A stretch of DNA of 64,000 bases from positions 46,210,287-46,274,286 of the forward strand of contig NC_065532.1 in NCBI RefSeq assembly GCF_020184175.1, read 5' to 3'. Shown here piece after piece: positions 36,301 through 51,300 of this stretch. The position numbers and the translations under genes are program-made. The number at the start of each line of letters is the position of its first letter. The first letter of the stretch is position 1. Source of the stretch: Aphis gossypii. Lineage: Eukaryota > Arthropoda > Insecta > Hemiptera > Aphididae. The notes beneath the pieces are model-generated. The model saw nothing but the letters and a program-made list of their open reading frames with translations, did no database searches and was not told the origin of the DNA.

Positions 36301-39300
36301 ACATATTATTATAATACCTGTACATGTTAAGTATTTGTTTACAAACGGTAAATACGAAAATCCTGTCGAAAGACCGAAGATACTGTCGCACTTGTCGTAG
36401 GGGATTAGAGTTGAGGCGGGGGATGATTTTACGATGAGTTTTTAATCTCAAAGAGGTGGCGGCGCGAGCACGAGTTGTTTAACGGACGTTACATTTTTTT
36501 TTTTTTTTGTTATCGTTTCTTTTCTTTTTATTATTATTATCATTATAATAATACCCACGCGTTGTAACGCATACGAATGTACACAATACTGCGTGTATAT
36601 TATATTATAATATGGACAGCGGGCGTCAGTCGAAACACGAAATATTTAATTCGGGCCACATAAACCTGTTGAACGGAGACCACCCCATGTATAAATGTGG
36701 ATAAATTAATGGCCCAGTTATCACCGTCGCGGCAGGTTTAATGTTTCCGCGCGCTATCGTCTGCTAACCCCTCCACCTTTCACGTAAATGTATCGCTATA
36801 TACCGCCGCCAGTGCAGACGACACAGAGTAATATAACAACTGTCAATCTCCTCATCGAATCGGTGTCAGGTTTCCGGCTCAAAACGCTTCACACCACATT
36901 ATCATCGTCATAATAATAATATACAAGCATAACGCACACGTACGAACGAATAAATAAAAGTCATCCGTAATGTTGATGTACGCACGACGAGTACGTCTAC
37001 CTACGAGGCACGAGGACCTTACACGTTTTCCGAAGTTATGCACCACCGCAAAATATTGTACACGATATATTATAATATTATATTATATATGTCTATAAGT
37101 TTTAAATTTAAGATGTACATTTTGTAGTCACTTATCGCTCTCGCTTTCTCTAGTGTATGTAGGTACACGCTATATACGAGTACCTACGTTGTATGACGTT
37201 AACTTTAACGTGTGCGTATCCCCCGAGACCGTTTTAGACGAATCGTATCATCGACGGCGTATATGTATTGGTAAGTATATATTTTTATTATTCCGAATGT
37301 TAAACCTGCGGCTGCACAGTATATATAGGTATGGCGTTTCATACGATAAAATGTCGTCTTCGCAGTTCGCGTAATGCGTTGTGGGCCGAGATCGAAAACC
37401 ATCGGTTTTCTCCACGCGAAAACACAGAGGGGCGAGACGCACGCCACTTTATATATACGAGCACGCGTTATATCGACGGTTGTTGGTCATTATACGCCTC
37501 CGGTCTACCCTTAATGATGATAACATCTTCGCTAAATTGCGTACGGGCTTATTTATATTCGGCTGTCTGCTAGCCAAAGAAGTTAACCCTCATCGTCTTC
37601 AACAATAAAGTTCTTATCTACACTGGCCTTTACGCATTCTACACGGACGAATCGAAAATTTTTAATCGTTTGTGCTCGTATAAAAATAATTGTAACATTG
37701 TATAAATTCAAATGAATGCGATTACTCGCTTTTGATTCCGAGATGTATAGTCGGCTGTTATACAGATATAAAGAATAAAAAATGTTTCTCGTAGCACTAT
37801 TATCTAAATTAGGAAATATTCTTGAGTGTCCTGTCGTTGTCTCTTTCTCTCTCTCTCTCTGCACACCTCAATATGTAAAGTAAAGTTTACGAAAGAAAAA
37901 AAAGGATTAAAATGTTATTAAAATATCTCTATAAAATATTTAAATATATGTATGATGTCTTATTTTTTTCTGCCAGAAGTCGCTATAGGCATTCTTCAAC
38001 CGTCGCGCGAGTAATGAGTACCCGTAAGAAAAAAGAATCGTGTTTATACTACAGCAGTTATCGCGATGAACGTGTTAAATGTTGTCGATTATCTTTTCTT
38101 TCTCTTTAAAAAAAAAAAGGAATTTGACTTTGATAAATGTGCTTCACACCCCTTGGTCGGTCAGGCCGAGCCCGTAATCCATTAACGATTTGGACGTACC
38201 CGAATTCGATCCGAACCTAGCTATTTGCCCATGAATTCTTAAATCCCTCGGGGACGATATCTCGAACGATTTTGTTCGAATTTACATATAGCTGGTAGCT
38301 AAAAAAATAAAGAAAAATATATTTTTTCATAATATTAAATATAAAATAAATAATATGATCAAATTCCTATTACTTGATAATCGGATTTATAGCAATAAAT
38401 ATATATGTATGTATTATTGTTTATTGAATGTTCAATACATTTTTTGTGAAATGACGTGTCACTCATTATTTTAGATTGTTGTAGGGTGAGATTTAAATTA
38501 AATTATATTTTTTAGTTTTATTTCAAATGAGTGACAACATAATACTTTAGTAAAAATACACATTTTAGTTAGGTACCTATAAAAAAAATATACGAATCAG
38601 AGTAGTAAAAAAATTGATATGAATAAATACAATTTCAAACCCAGAACCAATAATAAAATATTAAGTTAATTTATAGTATTATATTAGGTGCGTTATTTAT
38701 AAAATAAATACCGTGGCGGTTATCCTCGTCATCTTCATCATAATCTCCTTCGTCACCTCCTTCATTTCCAGCTGCCCGAGCGTCCGACGACATCTGATTC
38801 ACGAAAATCTTAGACGGCAATTCTGCAAAAATCGAATAATTAATAATCTTATGTAGGTAATACACATTATAAGAAATATTGAATTTTACTTATGCATGGT
38901 GCGATCTGCGATCTACTTTGTTGGTATCCTTTAGCGCATCTGTCGCATGTTATTCCAGTCACACCGTCTTTGCATGGACATTGGCCAGTAGTGTGGTTGC
39001 ATGTTTTACCGGATGCACCAACTGGATGACAGTTACATGCTGAAAAATTGAATATGCTTAATTATTTAATTATTTTAAATGCACTTAAATTTACATTTTA
39101 TAATATAGTTTCACTATCATTTAAAACGACAGCTTTAGAACCAATTTAGCTATAGATATAACTAGCACCAACATCAAAACATTTTTATAAATATATTTTA
39201 TAAGTATCTACCTATACGAATTATAAGATTATACGATTAGAAACTCTCATATATAGTCAGTATTTAAATTAAATTTAACGTTTTATTATGTATAATATAT

Positions 39301-42300
39301 ACATTGCCATACGAATAAATAATATATTATATATAAATTGAAAAATAGATTTCCTATGTATAGAATTAAATTTTCCTAGGAAAAATGTTTATTTTTCGTA
39401 TTTATTATTTAGTGATAAATAAATTTAATGGAGAGTTTTTATTATCTATTTTAGTCACAAAGAAATATACCTAGTTAGCTTAATGTTAATGTAATTGTAA
39501 AATCGTCAAAATACAGGGTTTAAAAACACATTTAGGTGAATGTATTTGCTGAGTCTTAACCAAAATCGATATATTTTTGCGATAAATTTATAGAATCGTA
39601 ATTTCAAAAGGGATCCGAGATAAGTATACGTATATCAGATAGGAGTTTTTTAAGGAGATGCTAAATCACCGGTGCCTCGAGGGATGAAAAAACGGAGGGT
39701 AACTATACTGAATCCAGAAGAATTGTGCACTAGTGGTGTCCAAATACAGGTCAGGATCTGGTAAAAGATATTTATTACTGTTATATTTTGAAAAACAAAC
39801 TAGAATATTCGACAAATGTACTGTAAAATTAGTTTCCACTGCGAGAATTTGGCTCGAAATCGCATTAATCCCAGGGCATAAGTTTAAAAGTATTTTTTTA
39901 AATATTTAATTGCCAATCAGACGATTGGTGAATTTAATTCCTTGGAAAATTACCATAATGAATGGATATTGTAGAAATTTTATGAACCGAATGAAATTAA
40001 TTATTGGAAGAATTTCCTATAAGCTTGTTAGTTAGGGACACACCCGTCAAACACCCCAAAAACAATTTTAATAATGACGTCGCATTTTACAAAATAACAA
40101 TAAATAATTATAATTATACACTTTTTACAATTTCCAATTATATTGTGTTTTTATTTACAACAAAATTATATTTATTAGTATGCTGCCAAAAATGTTTACA
40201 CCAAATAACAAAATATTGTTATTTTCCCTTAGGGGTTGAAAATCTTATTTGTAATCTAAACTTGAAAATAAAAAAAAAATCATAATATAATAATGAAGTA
40301 TTTTAACGAGTTCATCAGTAATAATTAAAATTTATACATAATATATATCATAACTACTTTATTCTTGTATTTTACAGTGTACGCTATTAAATCTGTTTAT
40401 ACAAAATAAGTTAGGTAGTATATTTCGTTTTTTTTTAATTATATTTAATACTTAAAAAAAATATATTATCTTTAATTTTGTTTACACGGCGATATTCTAT
40501 TAATAAATTTTCATATTTTTAATAAAGTAGTTTTATATTTTATGATTGATTATGTAATATAAAATGTGTTATAGTTATAGGCAAAGAATTCATTATGAAT
40601 ATTATGGTTATTGCGTAATTTGTATTCATAAATTAAGTTACTGAAATGGTAATCGGTCATAATATTCAAGGATAGAATAGTCATATAAGAGAATTTCTAT
40701 GTTAATAAAAATCTACGACTAAGATCCAATAGATAAAAAGTCAAATTTAAAATATCCATGTACCATGTACCTGTAAGTAATAAAAATAAACGGAATAAAA
40801 ATAAAACCCAAACGAATTTTACGAGATAAACGTTAATACCTACTGTATAAATGGGTGATTGGAGATTATTTTACCTAACTCGTATTACATTCCATAAGAA
40901 AACATTTAATGAATTGTACCTATAATGACTAATGAATATGCAGAGTGTGAAGTTACTGTGCTAGATATTTTATTCTAAATTCATAAAGTGAAAAAATATA
41001 ATTCAAATGATAATAATATAATACAAATGTTAAAACTTAAAGTGTTTCATTAGAGTTGACAATTCATGTGAACAAATTATTTTAAATGTCTATAATATAT
41101 TTACTATTTATATATGAGGCCCATCATACACGTAACTACGCTGACACCATTATTTTGTATAGTATGCACTTAATATAAAATATAATCGTTGCCTTTGTAT
41201 TTAGAACACATTTTATATTATGTTATTTCCGTTATAGGTACATAAATTAATATAGATGAATTGTGTTAATTACAAAATGTTGAAACGGTCTTAATATATA
41301 TAGGTTCTATAATATAATGTGTTCCAAATGTAGTTAAATAAATAGCCAAACGTTTTGTTGTTGTTTTTTTTTATACATTAATTTTTTACTAAGATTTTGA
41401 AATGAATTTGTTTCCAAATCGTCGAACAGTGTGAACCGCTTAATGGACTGCACCTACGGACTGTCATGGCTCCCCGCGTAGCTGCGATTGATTTACAGAC
41501 ATAGAACTATTATTGTATCACTATTATAACTATAAGTAGGCATACTGTATAGGATGGATTTAGTATACGTTATATACGCGCAATCACACTCACTCATTCG
41601 TACACACACATGCACACCCATGGTAATAATATATGTTTTAACATTATTTTTAGTTTTACGCATAAATGATAAAAATAATCTTGTCGGGGTTACTCTTGAC
41701 AAATTTATCTCATCAGAGATAATTTTTTTGATGTACCTATATCAATTATTATATTTTAATTTAGAAAAAAAAAATAACACAATCATTTTTTTTTCAAGAA
41801 TTTCATTTCAAAAGAGTCGCTTCTGTCAGTCGCAGAGGCAGACGACGAAGTCTGTGACAAGACTGCAAATATAGGCAACAAAATTAGTTTACAGTTCAAA
41901 AGGTTCAGTAGCAAAGCAAACACAACTATAAAAGGTGAAAGCGATCGGGTACAAGTGTATACGACCCCCTTTAAGACTTTTTAATAAATCCGTTCATCCC
42001 TTTAGAGAGGTGAGCGTGCGCGCAATTTATACTTTAAAGGCGAAAAATAAAAATAAGTATGATGTCGCTGCACATTTGCATCATTATTGTACACAGCTTC
42101 ATTATCGCCTAAAGCGATGTTACACAATTTGCCGGGGAGGTTTCGAAAGACATTTCGAAGTTTTGCATTTAGTGTTTGAGTGTTTCCGCGTAGCTCGAGG
42201 GCGTACGCACCATATAGAAAATAAAATATGCATACATTATAATGAATAATATAGTAATGGATGCGTACGTATTATATACATTCTTCCGGTTATTATTATT

Positions 42301-45300
42301 TATCTGACTTAAAAAAAAGTTTATTAGAATATTATTACACGTTTGCCCGCACGTCAAAGCTATATTGTTTCGTTACCGTTAGTTTATTTTCGTGTCAAAT
42401 ATAATTATTTAAATTACACGCTTCGTGATCATTAATATTAAAAACGACAATCAATCATGAACGATTATTGAGTATTCACTTCTTTAACTAACTTTTCCAC
42501 TAAGATGTATATTATGTATATATTATAGGCGTCGGGCGGATATCAAACGCCCGGAGATATTTTATAGATGATAAATAAAACATTTTATTGATACGATAAT
42601 TATTAGAACGAATAACAATAATCAATGATGGCGTGCTACTGATGGCCACTTTTCGCCGGAGGTCATAGTAGAATGAAGTGTTAATGAGATTCTATTTGAA
42701 AAAAAAAAGGTAAGAAAAGGATTCGTTCAGTGCGCTTCAATAATTAAGAAGTAGGTACCTCTATCCGAATTTTATCCGTTTCTGTTAAACAGTTTAGGAC
42801 GCTGAGCACGAAACGCATTTTTGTTTACCAGTTAGATATATATATAGATGTACCTACCTAGTGCGTACTAAATAAATGATTTTTGGGTTACTATAGTATA
42901 CATAATGGCGTGATAGCCGCGAGTCTGTTCGACCCAATAAATCCTCGTTTTCGCGGCAAACTGTTCGAAAAGTTTTTAAACGGATAAAAATCGATTATTA
43001 TTTTCCAACCGGTAATGTTATCCAATTAGTCTTAAATCGGGGTTAAGCTGAGTGTGTAGGGGTCGTTCGGATCCAATAATTTACGCTCGCGTTTGTTTTT
43101 TAACGAAATTTACCGATCGCACGTCGTACCGTACTACCTTAATCCTCATTTCGAAAACCATTACAAAATATATTTATTACATAGGCCTTCTTGCAGTACA
43201 GGTATTAGGTACATTATAACGAGATTTATATTATTTGCAGTGTATTGATTTAAATATGTTTAGGGTAATCAATGTCGATGAAATTAGGTTTCACGCCATA
43301 AAATTCTAAAAACGATGGCTTGTAATTATACTTGTTATGTGTATATATAATATCCATGTATAACTTGACATAACGATAAGCACTAATAATAGAATACTAT
43401 AGGTTGATATATAAGTACATATACTTATATAATACTTGAGTAGTTTTTCATAGTTTCATTTTTACTCTAATTAGATGCTATATTTTTAGAATATTTATTA
43501 AAAATTACTAGATATATAATTAATATATAGATTGGTACTTAAGCAGGCGTAGGGATAATAGATACAAAAAAAAAGAATACAAAAATCAATGAATAAATTA
43601 TAGGACGTAAATTCTTAATATATTCTATATAAATCAAATAAACTTTGAAAATACATTATAGGTACCTATATGATAACTATATTATATTTTATTACTTTGA
43701 GTTTTTCTAAAAATTATTATATTTGATAAAATAATGAATGAAAACTCATAATACAGTATTTATCATTCGAAATCGAGTATATACGAAAAATAAAAATTAA
43801 ATTGAATTGAATAAGAAAAAAAGCCTAGCGCGTGTCTTGGATGCACGCTGTATATAATACGAACGTACCACGCGGGTATAGAATTACGGGAAGCTCGTTT
43901 AATTTATTGTTAATAGACTTAGGGTAGGGGGATTTTTTTTAATTTGGTTGTCTAATAACTCGATGGAAATTAATATAGCCCCCTAAAGGCGCGGACCGAC
44001 AGACACCTACTGCCGTAGCACGGCGATGAAGACGACCATATGCGTGGGACGGTCCGCCGCCGTGGTTAAAACATCACTAAAAAGTAACGACCCTCATAAT
44101 ATTATCATTATTATAATCGTTATTATGACCGTCGAGGTTGATCACTAGAAATCATAATTTAACGACAAACCACGAAAATATGGTACTAGCTACAAGTCCA
44201 GTCGCAGTATATAACCGAAGCACGTGGCGACGACGTTATACGCACTGTTCCTAATAAAAGACGCAATTAGGTCTTTGAACATTTGCAAAATATAACCGTG
44301 CGCGTAATCGCATTATTATTACCACGTCGGACGTTGGTGGTGAACACTCACGCGTAGGTAATCCGGAAATTTCAACTGAAAGGCTGCAGGTTTAGTGCAC
44401 GGTAAAGCTAGTGAAAAATCGCATCACTTTTCGACCTTTCTGAAAGATTTAATGAAAACTATATTATAGCACCCGCTGGGGCATAGGTATATATGCGCCG
44501 CCGTCACGAGTGCGTAAATAACTGCTTGTTTGCTGCAGGCTGCGGGCAACGGGGAAACTTACATAAATCAGCTAAATCCTACTGGCTCTTTTAACCCGCA
44601 AAAGCTCTTTGAGAATATAACGCAATGTGCACTTTCGCGCGAGCCCCCGAAACATATACAACGAAAAGGTACAGTTTGGTCACGAGGTAGGTACCCGACA
44701 AACGAAGTTACGTTCACACAGTATATAGGCATGTAACGTTGTCCACATATCATAACCGTGCGTGCGCGGTGTAAAATATAAAAAACTAATAAATCGTTTC
44801 GGGCTTATTTTTATTTTAACGCCGGCGAGCGAGTGCAGTTGGGAATAATAATGAAAATATAATATGTAAATTGAATTATTATCGAAAACGTTAAATGTTA
44901 TAAATTATTACTTTTTAAATTGTTGTATAAAATATTATAATGTTAAACGTGTGTATAAATATTGTTAGTAGTATATGGGATTCAACCGTGAAGTGGAAAA
45001 ACGAATGGCACAAATATTGGTATTTTAAGTGCATACGAACCATCTGATTGTTAAAACGATATAAAATATTCAAGTTGGTTTGTATGTACACATCGTATAT
45101 TAATATACTGTTCTGTTTTGTGCGTCACATAATTACGTGTGTATAATTTTTTTTTTTTTAATAATTCAACAAATGTAATTGATTGAAAAATGGACGTAAA
45201 CTAGTCAAAACTCAATGATTTTTATTTACATAGAACAATAATAATAATACAATCGAAATCTAAACTGATTAACTTCTATATTACTATTAAATATTAATAT

Positions 45301-48300
45301 TTTCGAATATCACTGCAGGCACGTCGTTAGAACTATTGAATTTACCTATACAATACTTATATTTTCTATTAATTAAAACATTTAAAAATAGTGTATTTTT
45401 TTAAAATAAATATTCAAATTTAATTTATTATGACTTGTAATAAATTACTACTCTTGAGATTTAATGTAGGAAGGTAGATAATAAAAATAAATTAAAAAGT
45501 GATATAACTTTTTAGATTTTAGTTATATAAATATTTTAATTTTATAAATAACATATGTTTGTTGAGCATAAAATTATAATTAAAAACTTTAATAGCGTAC
45601 ACTGTTTATTTTATTTATACTTCAACACTGGGTACCTACGTGATTTTGAGATTAAAAAAATAAGCATTTTAAGGTTGGTGGAATTTTTAGTAAATTTGAC
45701 GACAATGAAAATTTGAATGATAGATGGAAGAAAGAGACATTTAATACCATACTCGCGAGTAAGTGTTATCATTGGCAGCTTGCATTCGACTTAATTTATG
45801 TAATAGTTACTTGGTAGTTGGTGCCACGGTGAATCGATCGTAGACTTATAACTTATTACCGTGAGTTATAAGCCACGTCCTGTGTTCGTTCATTGCTTAG
45901 GTCTAACCATGAAGGATTATTATATGCGCATATTATTAAGTAAAGTCTGTTAGAAAAGAAAATAAGTTGCGTGTGATGACAATTACAAACGGACATATTT
46001 TATTATTGAAATAGGACCTCGCCCGACGCTAGTTTCACTATCCATAACAAATATAATATTATGTATATAATATAGCCACTTGTCGCATTCGAGTTGAATA
46101 AAACCGTAAAATAGAATTTACGCCAAGTAACCTCGAACTCTTCTTCGGACATAGGTTTTCGTAAATCGATGCCCCCCCCCCTTTCTCCGATCCACAACTA
46201 CTACCGACCCTACGAGAAAAATAAATTAATAATAATAATAATAAACGTATTTTATCCTGTCGCGCTGTCCGACTTAATCTGCATTTTCAAACGAGCCTGT
46301 ATTATAATACTATAACCCACGCTGGAATGCTGGCGCACGGCGACGCAGACAAACTATCACACACATGAGGGCGCACTCATTAATAAGTTGTCGATTTATT
46401 GTCTGTGTATATATATACGGATGTGATATAATATATATGTACGCATATATACACTACCGGTTTTACACATACTATTTCCTCTGTTTGTGTATATACGAGA
46501 CAGTGATAAACGAAATTGGACGGGCGCATATTATAAAGGATGACCGCGGCAGTCGATGGCAATCAAAAACCGCATCCAAAAAACAATTTACTGGATACTC
46601 GTGACGTATACGAAATACGAATAAGCGTTAAATAACGTAAAGCAGGGGATGGTATTCAAGAAGGTATTCGTTATTTTGAGAAAGATCGTTCTCAGCGAAT
46701 ATTCTATAAAGAATTTTATTTTTGAAATTTTAAAGTACATATAGTCTGTTAACTGTTTGAGTAGCTACCAAGAAATCGAAATCCACTATAGTTTTAAAAA
46801 GAAAATCCATCAAATCACAATACTGTTGTATTATTTTTTTAAAAAAAAATAATAAATAATCTAGTGTATAAGACCTACATTTTGAACGATGGTTTTTTAA
46901 TTAAGAAAATTAATTGACTTACAATTTATTTTAAGCAAACAAATTTTAAATTAATGTGCGATAGAGTTTAAAAGTTCATTACTCTTGAAATATCCATTGA
47001 GTACTAAACTTTTAAAAAACTTAGAAATTCTATTGAATGTCAAGACCTAAGGACAGTAAAGTTATTAATTTCAGATTCTTTTTTCAGTTAGTTCCTTATA
47101 TCATCGAATAAAATAAAATCGAGTAGATTGTGTTTTATTAAAAATATCTACGCCGCAATTAATTTATACTCGCTTAATGGAATCACATCCCTCTTCTCAT
47201 AATATTAATAATAATATACGCGTATATTTTATTTAAATTTATTTTAAGTGATTCGTGTTTTCAAGTACAAAATCACAAAATATTTTTTCTATTTATTTAA
47301 TAAAAATGCTAATAAATTAAAATATCGCCGAATATCAAATTACATTTGTATAAATATAAAAATAAAAAGAGGAAAGCTGGTAAACGCTCATCTGTGCTGT
47401 ACAGAAGGTGTCGAATGTACTTCGCCATTGAATAAGTCACTATATTATGTATTCGTTAAATTTAATGAATAATGAATAATGATAAACTATTACATACGAA
47501 AAACAATTCTGATCGAAGACAGATCGTCAGTCTATATTATTTACTGAGTAGGTTTATTATATTTTATGATGTATTATTAATGCTATTATAATAATTTATA
47601 TGCTATTATCAGTATATAGCAAATTATTAATTAGTAATACGGTAAGTTGAATTAATTTTCCAAAAAAATCAAACATATTTAATTTAATCAATATTAAAGA
47701 ATATATATTATAATGTAGATACTTATATTATTTTTAATATGTTCTGAGTAAATATTGATTCGTCGTAAAATAGCATGAATAGGTTCGATACAAATCCATA
47801 CAAAAAAAAAAAAAAAAATAATAAAAATAGGAAGAAGCTTAAAATTAATCTAAATGTTTTGAAAATGTCATTATGTATATAATTAAATACCTATAAAAAT
47901 ACACCTGCGTAAAAATTTTAAGTTCTACGAATAATATTTTAGATTAGGTACAACAAAATAACTAAATTCGTTATTTTATGTTTAAAAATCTATTTTTGTC
48001 CAAATTTTAATTTCAAATGTTTATAAAAAAAAATAAAAATAAAAATAAAAACTCATATACTTACTTTTTATTTTTAATTACAAAATAATTTGCAAACTTT
48101 TGCAATTTTGACAAAATTTTTAAACATTACAATTTTTTGATTCAATAAAATTTTTTTTATTGGTATTAACGGAAAAATGTTTTAAATATTAATTCTCTAT
48201 TTTATATTATATAAAATATTTAAAAAATTAATATTTAAGAATTGAGCAGAAACTGAACGTTCATAATCTAATTGTACCCTATTAATTGTATTTTTCTAAT

Positions 48301-51300
48301 ATACTTAATAAAGTTATGTATAATAACATAACATTAGATAAGTATACGTTATACAAATATCGTTTTTAAAATGCCATACTTGACTACATAGATTAATAGT
48401 TGTATCTGAAAAATAGAGATTCGAATGAAACTTGAAAGAGTATGATTGTACGAATTGCATATGTATATAGATATGGTCCAGCGTTGAAAAACCGTCAGTC
48501 GTCAATTTTGAAATATCATTATTATATATACAACACGTATTCTATATATTATATAATATGTATAATGTGTATTGTATTATTTACGTCATACATTATTATA
48601 TAGGACGTCGCATTGATACCCCTCAATACAAATTTTACCCTACGTCAATAAATCATTGTGTCCAAAGCCCAAGTAGCTATAATATATTATTATTATTATT
48701 TTCGTCTCCAAGAGAATATCAATGACCGCATTCGTTTTTGGTACTTAATACGAAAAAAAATCGTTTTTGTATTCTATCGGTCAAAGTATAGTCGCGAAAT
48801 ATACAATAATATAAGTGATAAGAAGAACCCTTTCGGCACGAGTTCATTTACGTCTATATGACGTAATATATGTATATATATATTCAGTTATAGCGTATAA
48901 AAGAACGGTTAAATGGATACAGTATTTGACCTTACCGCTAACGAAATCTCCGTGCGCGGAATTTAAAAACCATTTATAGCATCGGCACAAAATGAAAACC
49001 TGCCAACAGAGTCGGCTTTTGCTCAGGATAGGTTTAACGCTTGCAAAAAAACGATTTGTCAAACAGTAAACGCAATATTCGGTGTAAACACATGAACTGT
49101 CAGACCACAGAAATATGTAATAATACCAATAAGAAATCGCGATGTATTATAATATTATATGTGTTGTGCAAGTTGTCGGAAGGGAGTGAGTTTGGGCCGT
49201 AATTGAGTCTCCCGTTTGATCCCCAGCGCCCCAATAATATATGGTGTAAACAAGGGAGAGGTGACTCACGCGTTTCCGTCGGGTTAAAACAGTTGGTTAC
49301 TATTGCGCTTTTTGTAAGAAATATATATTGGATCGAGGTTTTCGATTTAGAACATTATTGTAGTCTAGAGTAATACAGAGTGTTTTACCAAGCATGTTCA
49401 CCCCCTTTTATCCTTGAATAATGAATTTATTCAAATTCAGAGTTTTGGAATTTTTATATTAACTGTTTTTTTTTTAAATTAAAAAACCGTTTATATTATA
49501 GATTGTTAAGTAGAAAATAAAAATTATCTAGTACAGAAATATAGAAACTATTTAGTTGTTTTTTAAACTATTTCAGGAGCATCCTGTGGCGATATAAACT
49601 CTTAATTATTTAGTGAATAATTTGTTTGAAAATATTGATATACTAACTTAATTCAAAATTCGGTTAAGTAGTTATCAATCATAAAAATGTTTAAACTCAG
49701 GTTATAAGTCATTAAAAATTGGTTCAAAAAAATATAAAATAAGATGTTGGATCTAGTATTTATTATAAGTGTACTATTTTTACAAATTAATAATGATGAT
49801 TGAATAATGTCAATAATTAAAAATTTTCAAATTGCTATAACTCCTATATCTTCTAAACCCATTATTATAAATCTATTAAATTATAAACACAAAGTTAAAT
49901 GACTTAAAAACTATTCATTAAACTTTTGATTTTGATGTAAGAAAATTTTCAGAAAAAAAATCCTCTAAATAATGCACAATAGAAAAAATGTTAGGTACCC
50001 ATTTAAAAAATTAAGTTTGTATTTCTACAGAACATTCTTTAACAAGTACATACCTAACATATCAGGAATTTAATATTAGGATCTAAATTATATACCTACA
50101 TATTCAAAAATTCCAAAATTCACATTTTAAATAACTGCATTGTTGAAGTAAAAAAAGGGGGGGGGGCAAGTATGCTTAGTAAATCATCTATACATGTATA
50201 TTAAATTTATATACTATTAATTAATTTTTGAAAACGCAAAATACATGCGAATCAGCTAATCAATCTTTTTTTAATGTATCGATACCAAACCGTTTTTATT
50301 CTTTAATAATTTATATATTATGATTCTCTAAGGATCGTCTAATAGAAAAGCTTAAGGTAGGTATTTAATACAAGTATAAAAGTAATATTACATTTCTCGT
50401 TTTCTAAAAAGATAATATCTTTACAGCTAATATAATTATCTTATCGTGTTATACTATCTTTAAAATATAAATACAGTTTGACTTGTTTAGTAGATTGCAA
50501 GTATTGATACATACATTTTTAATAGCTTAGTATAAAAACTAAAAGAAAAAAATTATCTAACTTAGTATCTATATCATCCCACATAACTATTAACATTATA
50601 AAATGTATTATAGTATAAGTGGGTTAAGATTGTACAGAATAATAAATTTATTATAATTTTGTCAAATACCTAAATTATATAAATTTAAATTTAAAATATA
50701 ATTTCTAAGTAACTAAATAATGAACCTAATAATTTTACTCGTAAGTAATGTTCTCAATAATAATAACTAATATTTCTAATAATTTTAGTACAATTATAAT
50801 ACCGTAGGTTATTAAATATAAATAAATACTAAGTTTGAATATTAATACTTATGTGTTTTACTGTTGTATAAATTTTTTAGCTACAGATTACGTTAAGAAT
50901 AAAAATTTAAGCGTATACCTATCTATAAAATCATTTCAACTAACTAACCGAATTTATGAAGTCATATACATAATGAAGGTATTGTAGAGAACTAGGGATA
51001 TTATGTACAGCAGTAGGTATAGACGTTAAGTTGTTTATAGACGGAAGACGGCTGTAATATGGATCAAAATAATAAACGTTTATTTTTTTTTCTACAAATA
51101 ACTTCCAAAACAACATTAACGATTCTATTATAAACAAACAGTACTTTTGAAATCAGCCAATCACCAACTATTGCCGGTCGAACAAAACCAGAACATCTGC
51201 CCGTGATCGGGGCCTGCTCCTGTGAATGACACTAAGTCGGACCCGAGCGACACAATGGTAGTTTGTACCCAGGTATACTATAGACAGAGGGGGGATGGTG

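Noticed and set aside
37153..37608. Overlapping frames of 60-80 residues on both strands in a netrin intron.
   Set aside because: There is no homology or convincing splice context, and frames on both strands point to composition rather than coding.
44530..44753. Open frames on both strands around 44.6 kb in the netrin intron.
   Set aside because: Neither resembles a known protein. The plus-strand frame begins without a supporting start or splice context.
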